Source: Apostichopus japonicus
Lineage: Eukaryota > Echinodermata > Holothuroidea > Aspidochirotida > Stichopodidae
Direction of reading: 5' to 3'
DNA length: 64,000 nt
Assembly (NCBI RefSeq): GCF_037975245.1
Contig: NC_092568.1
Location: 37,784,501-37,848,500 of the forward strand
The notes beneath the pieces are model-generated. The model saw only the letters and a program-made list of their open reading frames with translations. It was not told the origin of the DNA and did no database searches. Shown in pieces: positions 53,625 through 64,000 of the stretch; position 1 is the stretch's first letter, and each line of letters begins with the position of its first letter. Made by a program: the position numbers and the translations under genes.

Positions 53625-53840
53625 TCCACACCCACAGTATCACCAAACCAAATGAACATAAACTCACTAGTATATGTTCCATACCCAATCTTTAGCTATA
53701 GGTAACTCTACACTCACAGTACCACCAAGCACATTAACAATCATGCAATGGTAACTAGTCCAAACCAAAGGTAACTCTTAATATGTAGGTAACTCTACAC
53801 TCACAGTATCACCAAACCAAATTAAGAACAACTCACAGGT
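53625..53840 (+). repeat. Imperfect three-copy repeat
   Basis: Copies share a TCCACACCCACAGTATCACC- or CTACACTCACAGTATCACCA-type block followed by AACCAAAT and AACTCAC. Two of them also share GGTAACTCTACACTCACAGT. Spacing is about 80-85 bp. Confidence 0.65.
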
Positions 53841-54448
53841 AAGAGGCAAACTAAAGTGTTTCCACCACTAGTTCAATTTTTGTTATTTAAACCCCAAGAT
53901 GACTGATTTGAAGCATGCTGTACCCACAGAGCTCCATTCTGTACCTTTGCATCTAGAAGGGATGACAAAGCTGGTCAGAGAACACTCTTTGTTTGCTGTT
54001 GTTCATCATGAGATGTACTCCAGTAATCTTCAAGCCTTTTCAAGTGAGAGTCCTCAAGACAAGTGTCCCCTAACGATGTCAACTTTGGTTATTGTCAATC
54101 ATCACCCGATGGTTAAATGTCACCTAGGAACTGAATCTGTAAACAAAAACAAACTAAATGTATAAAGATATGAATTGAATTTAAATGATAAAAAACCCCC
54201 ACTAAAAAACCATTAAAAGTAAAGTAGGTATTACAAATTGAAGATTTACAGAATTAAAACAACTAATAATATCAATAAACAACCTAATAATAAGCTGTTA
54301 TCATTTTAATAAAACCTTAATTCAGTACAATGTACATTTTTTCATACATTACCTATTTAAAATTAACAACTTTTTCTCTCCATTGAGGTAGGGTGGGGAT
54401 TGCTTCAAAAAGAAAAAAAAAAAGGGAAAAAAAAAGAGTAAATTCCTT

Positions 54449-57400
54449 CTAACCTTTTCTTTGAAGTAGATTTTGTCTTGCTTTGATAAAAGCCATGATA
54501 TCAGCATCTGCTCGTTTATCTCCTGTCAGAGGTATACTAGAATGATTCTCTGACTTAGGAAATGATCTAAAGTGCAAAAACGAAAATAGCTGCATTATTA
54601 GAACAACAAAATTTAAAGCAGTAGTCAAGCAGACGAATATGTACCATTGAAACCGTACCTTTAGCTGTTTTAATCACAATCTGTGTTTTAATCACAATCT
54701 GTGTTTTAATCACAATCTGTCTCTTTCTAACCATAAATAATCATTCCATTAAGATGTACATACACAATGATAAAACCTTAGTTTTGTTCTTACAAAGTAC
54801 TCATGAATGGCTTTGAAATCTTTGATTACACATTTCTAGCTATGCTTCCTTAAAGTGTGCGTAAAGTATCTGCTTCTACTTGCAGCATAATCTCGCCACC
54901 TAATTAGCCTTAAATGAAGGCTAGTGTCTAAAGATGTTGCATTAATGAGATAATGTTTAAAATATTGATCAAGTCTATTGCTCCTTGCATGAACATCAAA
55001 GGCTACACCTAAACATGTTTCCATACTACACAATCAAGGCTGAGCTAGTGTATTGTAATTAATTACTGAGCTATGTATTGTGTTTCCATATTACACAATC
55101 AAGGCTGAACTGACTATTATAATGAATTACTTAGCTATGTACTGTGTTTCCATACTACACAATCAAGGCTGAGCTAGTATATTGTAATGAATTACTTAGC
55201 TATGTTTTGTGTTTCCATACTACACGATCAAGGCTGAGCTAGTATATTGTAATGAATTACTTAGCTATGTACTGTGTTTCCATACTACACAATCAAGGCT
55301 GAGCTAGTGTATTGTAATGAATTACTGAGCTATGTATTGTGTTTCCATACTACACAATCAAGGCTGAGCTAGTCTATTGTAATTAATTAATTAGCTATGT
55401 ATTGTGTTTCCATACTATACAATCAAGGCTAAACTATCTATTGTAATTAATTACTTAGCAATAAACTGGATAAATGCAACATTTTTGCCAGTTCAATTAT
55501 TTATTTTCACTTGTGTAAAACAACAAGGATAGAACAAGTATCAATACAAAGCAGTGGATGAGTTCTGAAGATGCTAGACGCTTTTACATGAAGCTCTCCT
55601 ATTACAGAATTGGAAGAAAAGCAATACAACAAGAGGAATAGAAAAGAAATAAGAATAAAGAAAAAGTACAACGAAAGAAAAATAAATAGAACGTAGTTGA
55701 TCTTTACCCAAATAACAAGTGACATTTTAATATTTTGCAGAAAGTGAACAACATGATAAATAAAAAAATCACAGAAAACTTTCCCCAAGTTGAGCGAGTC
55801 TGGTTGAAAGTGAAATAAGCTAAGGAGACAACCAAGATGATTAGATTAAAAAAAGTGATATCATATCTGAAATGTTATGACATATAACTTTTATCTTATA
55901 TAGAAGTTTGATATGAATTTCACATAAAACTTGTAAAAGCAAACGAAAATGTTTTTGACACGTATATATAATGGATATATATTCACACAGCTCAGTTTAC
56001 CTTGTCTTTTCAATATTGCTGCTATGTGCAGGATCTCCATCAGGTTTCCTATAACTCTCATCTCTCTGACTATGATTCAAGGCTGATAGTCCCAGAGGGG
56101 GCACTTTCGGAGGCCTGGAGTGATCCTCTCCGATATTTGAATTCAGGGCATCAACAAGTGCATTTCTTGTCCTTGCAGAATGTGCTCTGTGTTGCCTGGG
56201 CTTAGAAGACCTAGCTGATTCCTGATCTACATATTCATGAGTTCTTTGTGAATATTCATTGGAAGTATGAATGCTCTCCAGAAGATGTTTCTCTGGAGAT
56301 ACAGGAGGAGTCTTCCATGCCTTCCCAGGGTGTGAAGGGGGTCTGGAGGGTATTGTTCTATTGGTGTCTGGCTGCAGAAGTAATAATAAAATCATGAGTT
56401 ACCATAAATAGTTCACTGCAGTTTTATTTAAAGTTAAACAAGTGCAACAAATATTCATTATGCTAGGTATCCCAATATCCCTGTTAAAAAAATGAAGCAC
56501 AATTTGTAGTTAAGTCATATAATAGTTTTTTCTCCATCCTGCTTATAAATTATCCAAAATCTTTTCCAATTACTTTCTATAATCACGAACAAAGCAGTGA
56601 AAATCTTTTGTCAGGGTTAAGGTCAATGTAGTGCAGTGTTGTGGTCAAAAGAATTAGCGGAAAACAGTGCAGAAGTAAACACCAGTTACTATTTCAACTG
56701 TAAATCCATCTGAAGACTGCATAGGATCTCCATATAAAGACTTAAATTAAGTACTGCAGAATAAATTACATCAGATCCTGACAATTCTGTGAGTGAAGTT
56801 CAACTTTGGCCAATCTCATAAAATAAAAAAATAACTGTTTTCAGTACTGTGTAGAAATGCTACCCATGTATCATAACTTCATACTGTTGTGCTTTGACTG
56901 ATTTGCCTTCCTTGTAATAGAGAGTAGTTTCTGCCCCCCCACTTCCCCCCTCCCCCCTAACAAGGAAAGGATCTTAGGATGCAACCTGCACTCTCTACAA
57001 GTTGTTTGGAAAAGTGGTTCAATGCATCACCAAATGTGATCCTCTCTGCTAATGCTTAAAGAGGAAGCTAGAAAACCCTCATTTTATTTATGATGGAGAT
57101 CTTTGAGAAGAGCCACTATCCCAAAGATCTACAGGAAGTCTTGCTTTTGGGAGATATTGAGATTTAAATGTAGTTTCTTTGTGTGTTGGGGAGGGGGGAG
57201 AGGGGGGTGGTCTACCATTTCTGAATCAGTGATATCATAATGATACAATGAGGTGAAACCTTTCACTTTCACCTTTGTTTGCATTTTTTGTTTTTCGTAT
57301 TTTAAAGTGGAAACTCATGTCAGTAAGAAGTCATGTTGATAACTTCAATATTACTTACTCAGCGTGACATTTGCAAGAACCCATCTTTGTACAGGAAATA

Positions 57401-60400
57401 AACACTCAACAATAAATACAGTAAACCATTAAAAGAAGCATTCCAGGATATGTGGCTCGATGACATCATATTTAGACTTGCTCAAGTCTTTAGTCTTGTT
57501 GGTGAAGGAAATAAGTAAATACTAAAACTGCAATATCTCCTAAATGGAATTTGATTTTTCTTCATTGTTTGTGGGTGTTGTTTCACGACATGTATCTCTA
57601 TCGAAAAGACCAATAATTATGGATGGGGTTGTTTTCTCTTTAGGATATCTGCTATTCTTGGACTCTAACCTGACAGGGATTATGGACTTACCTGAAGCAT
57701 GGCAGATTGCTCTGCCCACCAGATCTCAAAATCTTTCTGCATCTGAAGTCGGGATTTCTCCAGCAAATGTTGGTGATGCTCTATTTCAGTCTTCATATTC
57801 CTCAGGTCGGTAAAAATTTCTTTATAACTGCCAAAGAAATTGTAGAATATTCCTCTGTAATTCTAATGAATTCATTGTGTTTCTGTTCATTCGTGTTTCT
57901 GACACTCACATAAATTGATAAACTCTGAGTAAGTACCCTAAGTGACATTCACACACAAATGAAAGATGGTTTGACAGGCCAAATGGTACTCAAGAGAACC
58001 TCAAGAAATTATTATCATTTAGAGCGGAGACCTGACCACAATCGAGTAGACCTGAATGTCAAATTTCAAGTAAGTTTCTATCATTCTCTTTAAAAAACTG
58101 AAAATTTTAGACATTTCTCCTTACCGTTCTTTCTCTTCCTCCATCTGCTGCTGCATGGATTCTTCCTCCCCGTCCGGTTCTCCATCTTCATCACCTTTCA
58201 TCGCTCTCTGCATACGATGATGCTGAATGTGACTCTTAAGTTTATCTCAGTAAAAAAAACACCATGAAGGAGAAAATAAATTATCTGGACTTACAGAACA
58301 AAATACTAACCCCCCCCCCAAAAAAAAAAAGGGGGAAAGTTGATAAACAATATGCAGTTTTGCTGCAAGCGCTTTGGATATTGCAGTTTTCCCAGTATGT
58401 AAATTACTGTAAAATTATGGGCAAACCTTTGAAGTAAAAGAACTCATCAGCTACTGAAATTAGAACCAGTTATCTCAGGATTATAGAACCAGTAGTCTCT
58501 GGATAAGAACCAGTAGTCTCAGGATTAGAATCAGTAATCTCAGGGTTAGAAACAGTAATCTCAGGATTAGAACCAGCAAGCTCAGGATTAGAACCAGTAA
58601 TCTCAGCATTAGAACCAGTAATCTCAGGATTAGAACCAGTAATTTCAGCATTATAACCAGTAATCTCAGGATTAGAACCAGTAATCTTAGGATTACAAGT
58701 CCTGTGAATTTACTCACTAAAGTATCCAGTCTTTACTTGGTGGCAGTTCTTATATGTGGAGTCCTTCGCTCAAGATCCGTGACAAACGCCTTACAACATG
58801 CCGCCTACAATATTTATTTGTATGTATTTTTAGATCCTCCTGCAAGCAGGAAATCGCGAAGAAGCCTCATTGGCTTATCAAAGCCACAAGCTGACCGAAG
58901 GCAGTCTCTTAGATTCATACTTAACCTCCATGATTATGAATTGTCAATTGTCAACAACTCTGTAACTAGATGTCATACATTAATCTTGGAGTGACTCAAA
59001 CTGGGGACCCTATGATTGGAAGGCACCGGCGTTAACCACTGAGCTAACACTCCTCCAATATCAAAGTCACTTGTACAGACTAAAACTACTAGCAATTCCA
59101 TTATTGTTGTATTTATCATCGACTGAGAGACCTTCAGCCTTCACAATTTATTTTCAACATTGTTTGTGTCTAATATTATGCAACTGACAAATGTCTACAA
59201 AATTCTCATCTTTCATCAATTCGATGATGTTACCAAGCAAACTAAACTTTTGAAAACGTAACAAAGAACTTTTAAAACAGATACTGCTCCGATATACTGC
59301 TTAAGAATTAGAAGAGACTTTACACAAAAATCGTACTTATTCTCTGTCTGGACTCATTGACTTCTTTTCCCAGACCTTTGGCTTCTGCATATCTCTGCTT
59401 CAAGTCCACTTTCTGCTCCTCGATGGTGACGTTTTGTTCGTAATCTCTTTTAAATATCTCAAAGGCCTCCTGCCTCCCAACAGACATATCTCCTGTGCGT
59501 ATGCAACATTATAATAAAGTTCTTTAGTATAAATATCTTCAAAAGTATTGAATATCGTTGATTGTGACTGTCCGACATATTATACTAACAAACGACTCAC
59601 GCCACACAAAACCTTGATACAGAAAACACTTTGATCTAATGTGTTATTGTCATGACGACCGGTTTTGCTTTGTTTAGTTTACATGTTACTTGGTTATTAT
59701 GTGTTATACAGTAAGTGACCTGCTGGACGAGCCTACTAAGGTTTTCTAGAATATTTCCTTTCACAATGCATGTGTACATTCCTATATATTAGTTGACATA
59801 TGATTTTCCATAAAACAAAATACATGAAACAAAACTTGATAAAACCTCAACAAAAAAAGTACCACCATTCTAGGCATATGCAACAAGGCTTACCAGGCAA
59901 TACCATAACAATTTGAATACTAACTTCTGGACAAATATTATTATCATCAAGCAAGCAAGTTGGCCAAGTAATTATACCATCTCGGAAAGTGGGGTTAGTA
60001 ATATCTCCTGCTGACAGTTTTGATTCTACCTCCAAAAATATGAGGAATTGGTGACTCAATGACACGAGACTGCATACTATATTGCTATTGAGCTTAGGCC
60101 AACTCTCTAGACAAAAAGTAGTTAAAAAAAGTATATGTATAAATATATATTTTGTAGAAGAATTATCAACGCACCTAATATTCTTTTACTTCTGCTTGGT
60201 TTCTTCTTAACGTCCTCCTCACTATCTGTCTGAAGACGGCTGCTATACCTATCGTTAGAACTATGGCCGACCGATGACCGTTGGGTGGAGAGTGACCTGT
60301 TCCTCGACATATCCCGGACGGAGAGATCCGACTGGCTGGTCAGTGGACCGAGGGAAGACTCGGAGAGAGAAGAATTTCCATTGGTCAGTTTGTGATCAGC

Positions 60401-63196
60401 TGATCTGGAGTGTGTCCTAGAGTGAGGTCTCTTATGCAAATGAGCACCCTGTTGAACCTGACTGACTGCATCCTGGGCTCGCTTCTTTTCTTTTTTCAAC
60501 ATGTTGACTAAAATATCTGGAGACGGATCGGTCAAGGATAAAATGGACAAGAAAAAATGTCTGTTTAAAGAAATGAAGATGACCAGTAATGGCAAAGTGG
60601 CTCTTGGGTTAGGGCAGCTGGTGAGGTAGTGTTGATCTAAAGGTAGAGCAATTCTTGAGAAAGGGGGAACTACCTCGATGGCATTTTGGAGAAGAGAATA
60701 AACAAGATTATTTCACTTGGCAATTATTTGAATTATTTAAATTGAGAATGACGTCTCTCATAATTGTACATTGGAATGATTATCAATGAATGATTATCAA
60801 TACTGGCTGATTTTAATTATGATGTTCGAGGCGCAGTTTTCTGAGATGAGGAAGACACCAGACAGATTCTTACAAAATCCTGATGCAACCATAATAAGCC
60901 ACATCTCTATCCTTTGACCTAAAAAATGATACAAATGATTGACCTCAAAGGTCTTGATAGACAATAAATCGAAAATAAACATAATTAACATTTATATGTG
61001 TGAGGCTTTGTTTTAAAATGTTTCTATTAAAAAAAAACATCAAACTAGACCTACTTCCAAGTTTCATATGACAACACAATGCTGCACACAGTCGAGAGGC
61101 GGCAATAAATCAGTTAAAACTTTGTTTTCTTTTGTTTTAAAGGAAGACCTACCACATGTAACAGAGGGCATGTTACAACTTCCTCAAACTATGGATGGTA
61201 ATTAACTATCTATGCTTTCACTTACTCATATTTGACACAAAGTATGAAATGTTATCCATCAGCTGCTTTAACATCACACCTTCCTTATGTCTGGTGACAT
61301 TTTAATCTCATGTTAATTTTAACTCATTAACCATACTTTAATTCTAGCATAAACAAAAACAAACTTCAACAGAATCAGGTCTGTTGAGGCCCGTTTTACA
61401 AATTTTTTATCCACACTTAACGACAGCTGGTTCCATTAACAATGTAACGTCTCATGACCAGAGAGAAACTTTTGTTAATTTCTAACATTTATGTCATGAG
61501 CATGGCTTTAAATCTTTTCTTGATGATATGGCATCTACCTGGAAGACAGTTATTTTACAATGCAAAGCAGACACATGTGAATGTGTCAGAAGCCAGAATG
61601 GCCTAAAAACCTTTCACTGCACATCCACTGGCTCCCCAATTTACAGTTTTTGTCAGTATGGATTATTTTTTCCCCTTACAGTTTTATAAAGTCTTTTAGT
61701 TTTCAACCCAAGCAGCAGCAGTACTTGATAAAACCTATACTTTCATATCAGATATACCTAAGCAAGCCTACTTGGCATACAAGGGTCATGACAGCAGACA
61801 TTTTCACTACCTGTTAATGTCACACTAACTGCATAATATTTGGATAAGAGGAAAAAACCCTCATAGACTTCATTAAGATGAATCTGGTGGGTGACAGTGA
61901 AGTATGGTGCTGATACAATTAAATGTTGTTCAGCTCCAGTGAGATCAGATTAAATCAATTTGTTTTTGAATCAATATTGACCCATACTGAACTGGCGGGA
62001 TTTTCTCTTGTCAAGGATACTAATCTCATTGTCCCGTTGTAGGATTAACCCCTGCAGTTTCTTAATCTCTTCATCCCTAGGAAGGCCTGAATGGGTCGTT
62101 AGGTAAGAATCAGTTCCTGCCTCTTCTTGTCCTCCAATCTTCGTTTGAGGTCGTTGTTGATTTTCGGGAGCAGATGCTGATCTCTTGGCTGGTACTTTAC
62201 CTTTAGCAAAATTCTGAAATGACAAAGCACACAAGCATACATATATAGCCTAACATGTTATTGAATGGTGTGTAAGACTTGCTTACATCAAGTGATGTGA
62301 AAACCAATGAGACTGATTCTCAATGCTGTGAAGACATAAAATCATCAACAAACACAAGTAAAATGCCATCTTATTCTTGATCTGAAATGTTGTAAATTGC
62401 ATGATTATTTCACATCTAAGAAAGACAAACCTACTACTACCACTTATATAGAATGATTTCATCAAAATAGACCAGCCAAACTAACTCTTATTGGAAATTT
62501 AATTAACATAGTTTATATCAAATGTGAATGTATTGATAATGTAAGATGCCTCATCCAAATTATCAACACCTTCACTTGCAAACATCCATGTAAGAAATGT
62601 TTGTGAGGGATATACGCGAAGGAAATCTCAAATTTGTTGTCTTCACAGAAATGCTTTTTCCATCCGATATCCACTAACTTTAAGCCTAACTGACAAAGTG
62701 ATAATAAGATGGTTGTCTCTGATATCCATGATTAGCATGAGAGGTATGTTCCAATGTTCAACTGTGAAGTTTTTTACTTTCTATGTTCCATGTTGGTCTT
62801 TACACTAATAATTTACAATATGATATTTAATGGAAAAGAGCAATGAAATTTATGGCTAGAACAGGATTTGAACCAATGGCCAGCTCTGGGTTACAAGCTC
62901 AGCAACTTATCAACTGGGCAATCCAGCCTTTAGTTGGTGGTGATCCCAGCATCCTACCAACTGAGCTATCCAGCACTCTGTGGATGACTATCCTGTAAAG
63001 CCACCAATATGATATTTAAAAGGCAGAAAAGTTAAACTTAATCCACTAAACTTAAACCAACATGTTATTTATCTCTTGTCTTAGATATACCTTTAATATC
63101 CTGAAAGCTTCATTTATTTTTCTCATGTCTGCACCAACATTGAGCACAGCCTCAGGATCAGGATCTTCAATAAACTGCTGAATCTCTTCATTTAAC
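54449..63196 (-). CDS. KIF6: Kinesin-like protein KIF6, C-terminal half (8 coding exons)
   Basis: KIF6 is a kinesin-9-family microtubule motor linked to cilia. Exons on the minus strand, 5' to 3': 63196-63091, 62213-62021, 60516-60175, 59492-59337, 58245-58125, 57827-57692, 56371-56001, 54566-54449 (TAG stop). The sum is 1,543 nt with all phases matching, giving 513 complete residues. Segments match human KIF6 as I recall it: QRDNEINILVNMLKKEKKRA, QEAFEIFKRDYEQNVTIEEQ, EIEHHQHLLEKSRLQMQKDF, FEIWWAEQSAMLQ and the C terminus PLTGDKRADADIMAFIKARQ. These are coiled-coil tail regions separated by Ser-rich linkers. The motor domain and start lie right of the window. Two donors are weak (GTATCC at 62020, GTACGA at 59336), but each restores exact family sequence across the junction. 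Confidence 0.95.
55018..55462 (-). repeat. 65-bp tandem repeat in KIF6 last intron, 7 copies
   Basis: The unit reads TTTCCATACTACACAATCAA, then GGCTGAGCTAGTGTATTGTA and ATTAATTACTGAGCTATG on the plus strand, repeating every 65 bp. Copies differ by a few substitutions. It lies within the intron 54567-56000. Confidence 0.93.
58466..58700 (-). repeat. 21-bp tandem repeat in a KIF6 intron, about 11 copies
   Basis: The unit is AACCAGTAATCTCAGGATTAG (one letter longer than 20 when written in full: AACCAGTAATCTCAGGATTA plus G). Because 21 is divisible by 3, it makes a spurious leucine-rich minus-strand frame. It lies in the intron 58246-59336. Confidence 0.9.
58833..59058 (-). mobile_element. tRNA-derived SINE, apparently full length
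   Basis: Minus-strand head: GGAGGAGTGTTAGCTCAGTG with the Pol III A box TAGCTCAGTGG (about 59036-59046) and a B-box-like AGTTTGAGTCA (58992-59002). A body follows and ends in the CTTCGGTCAGCTTG and CCTGCTTGCAGGAGGATC segments shared with the fragment at 45450. A short AT-rich tail with TACATACAAAT follows. It lies in a KIF6 intron. Target duplications were not resolved. Confidence 0.75.
62831..63004 (-). mobile_element. Composite tRNA-derived SINE with 15-bp target duplications
   Basis: Flanked by identical CAATATGATATTTAA (62816-62830 and 63005-63019). On the minus strand, the 5' half holds a partial tRNA head (GCTGGATAGCTCAGTTGGTA, a perfect A box) that breaks off. A second, complete tRNA-like unit (about 62929 down to 62855) follows. 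It has a 7-bp acceptor stem GGCTGGA/TCTAGCC, an anticodon loop CTTGTAA (anticodon TGT, threonine type) and a B box GGTTCAAATCC. The anticodon and T stems have mismatches, so it is not a functional tRNA gene. It lies in a KIF6 intron. Confidence 0.8.
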
Positions 63197-64000
63197 CTAA
63201 TAATGAACAAGAGATGAAAGTATTAAGCAACTTCCAAAGGGAATGCAAATTGTAGGTAATAAAGTTACTTACAGAACACTTCTTTCTCTTTGTGTGTACA
63301 CTTTCTTTGGTGATCTTTTACTTTACTTTTACATCACCTTTTTTTGAGTTGAAACTGATAAATACAGTATCTCAATGTTAGACCATAGTAAAATCCCACA
63401 ACTCAATAGTTTGTTTTTTCACGTTTCATGTCAAATAGTCAAGCAAGAGTAAAAAACTGTTTTCATTTTGAAACAAGTGTTTCATACAACTTGGAAAAGT
63501 ATTCAGTGATGGAATGTTGAGAATTGAATCAAATTCAATAATTAATCACTCAATTTAACAAAATGCAGAAATAAGAATGTACTAATTTGGTTAACTTGCA
63601 ATGATCCTATTTGAATGAATAACCATGTTTTCCAACATTCCTGGCCAATCTCAGAAAATTGCTTTAAGCTGGTGTCAGTGATCTTTTACTTGAATATGAG
63701 TTTTGTATGTATGAATGACATGACATCTTCCACATCAGAAAACCAGATCTGGCTAATTCTAAATTACATCCATATACCTAAAATCATATGGAAATGAATG
63801 TGTCAATCAAAAATGAAATAAAGCATGCATTTTCTTGTACAATTAATGTTATCTATCAATTAGAAGATAAATAAATTCATTGAAACATTTCTCATCAAAT
63901 ATGGCTGATTCATCCAAGAAGCATCTATAGCAGGGGTTCTCAAAAGGTAGACTACAGGGCCAAATCCGGTCCACCAGACCCTTAAGACCGTAGGCCTGAG
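63197..64000 (-). other. KIF6: KIF6 intron, no coding exon seen
   Basis: AT-rich intron upstream of exon 63196-63091. No further KIF6 exon is visible before the window ends. The last 70 bases look like a transposon edge (separate entry). Confidence 0.6.
63931..64000 (+). mobile_element. Probable hAT-family element terminus, cut by the window edge
   Basis: CAGGGGTTCTCAAA followed by a GGGCCAAATCCGGTCCACCA block resembles the ends of hAT non-autonomous elements that begin CAGGGGTTCTCAA and carry a GGCC-rich subterminal region. Only one end is visible, so neither the other terminus nor a target duplication can be checked. Confidence 0.45.

Larger units (their letters stand above)
50675..54448. 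other. Intergenic region plus probable KIF6 3' UTR
   Basis: No gene is supported except the transcript ends that must lie here. The KIF6 3' UTR runs leftward from 54448; a minus-strand AATAAA at about 52664-52669 is a possible end signal. Contents include C tracts (about 50905, 51117), an hAT MITE (51338-51700), C-rich text at 52285-52310 and a three-copy repeat at 53625-53840. Confidence 0.4.

Noticed and set aside
58481-58717. Leucine-rich minus-strand frame resembling membrane segments
   Set aside because: It is the translation of a 21-bp tandem repeat in a KIF6 intron.
62855-62929. Threonine-type tRNA gene
   Set aside because: It has A and B boxes and a good acceptor stem, but the T and anticodon stems have mismatches and it lies inside a unit flanked by 15-bp target duplications, so it is a SINE head.

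Overview
The window is nuclear DNA of an intron-rich animal. It is AT-rich, with short exons in long introns and many minisatellites and small DNA transposons. The gene families and repeat style suggest an invertebrate deuterostome, most likely an echinoderm such as a sea cucumber. That assignment is inference; no diagnostic species marker was seen. Four genes can be recognised by reading exons through splice sites and phase, and a fifth is uncertain.

Layout: (1) 732-18537, plus strand: the 3' two modules of an EML5/EML6-type echinoderm microtubule-associated protein. 23 coding exons give 1,218 residues ending in a natural stop; the 5' part lies left of the window. (2) 26292-33312, minus strand: a complete hnRNP A/B gene (8 coding exons, 365 residues), with two RRMs and a glycine-rich tail ending near a PY-type import signal. 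(3) 35204-45204, plus strand: a secreted short-chain collagen C4-like protein (6 exons, 329 residues). (4) 48326-50674, plus strand: an uncertain gene whose first exon has an N-myristoylation-type start and whose second exon is a basic disordered reading frame; the exon phases do not match. (5) 54449-63196, minus strand: the last 8 coding exons of the kinesin KIF6, with the motor domain right of the window. EML and hnRNP are convergent, hnRNP and the collagen-like gene are divergent, and gene 4 and KIF6 are convergent. Nothing indicates that they form a functional cluster.

Mobile DNA: two non-autonomous hAT elements with 8-bp target duplications (32399-32752, 51338-51700), related remnants near 41 kb and a probable hAT edge at 63931; foldback elements at 66-232 and 30880-31532; two tRNA-derived SINE types (62831-63004 with 15-bp target duplications; 58833-59058 with a truncated relative at 45450); and a LINE 3' end at 47560-47880.

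The most unusual signal is a recurring one. In two genes, the 3' end of a coding exon has been tandemly copied into the following intron together with its 5' splice site. Cases are at 777-1085, 2590-2740, 18145-18342, 27783-27982 and 28250-28805, and the last places 11 extra donor-like sites behind one hnRNP exon. Two further minisatellites begin within about 25 bp of a donor (9061, 10405). One copied exon end (27783-27851) keeps an open frame, mostly third-position changes and compatible phase, so it could be a mutually exclusive exon.
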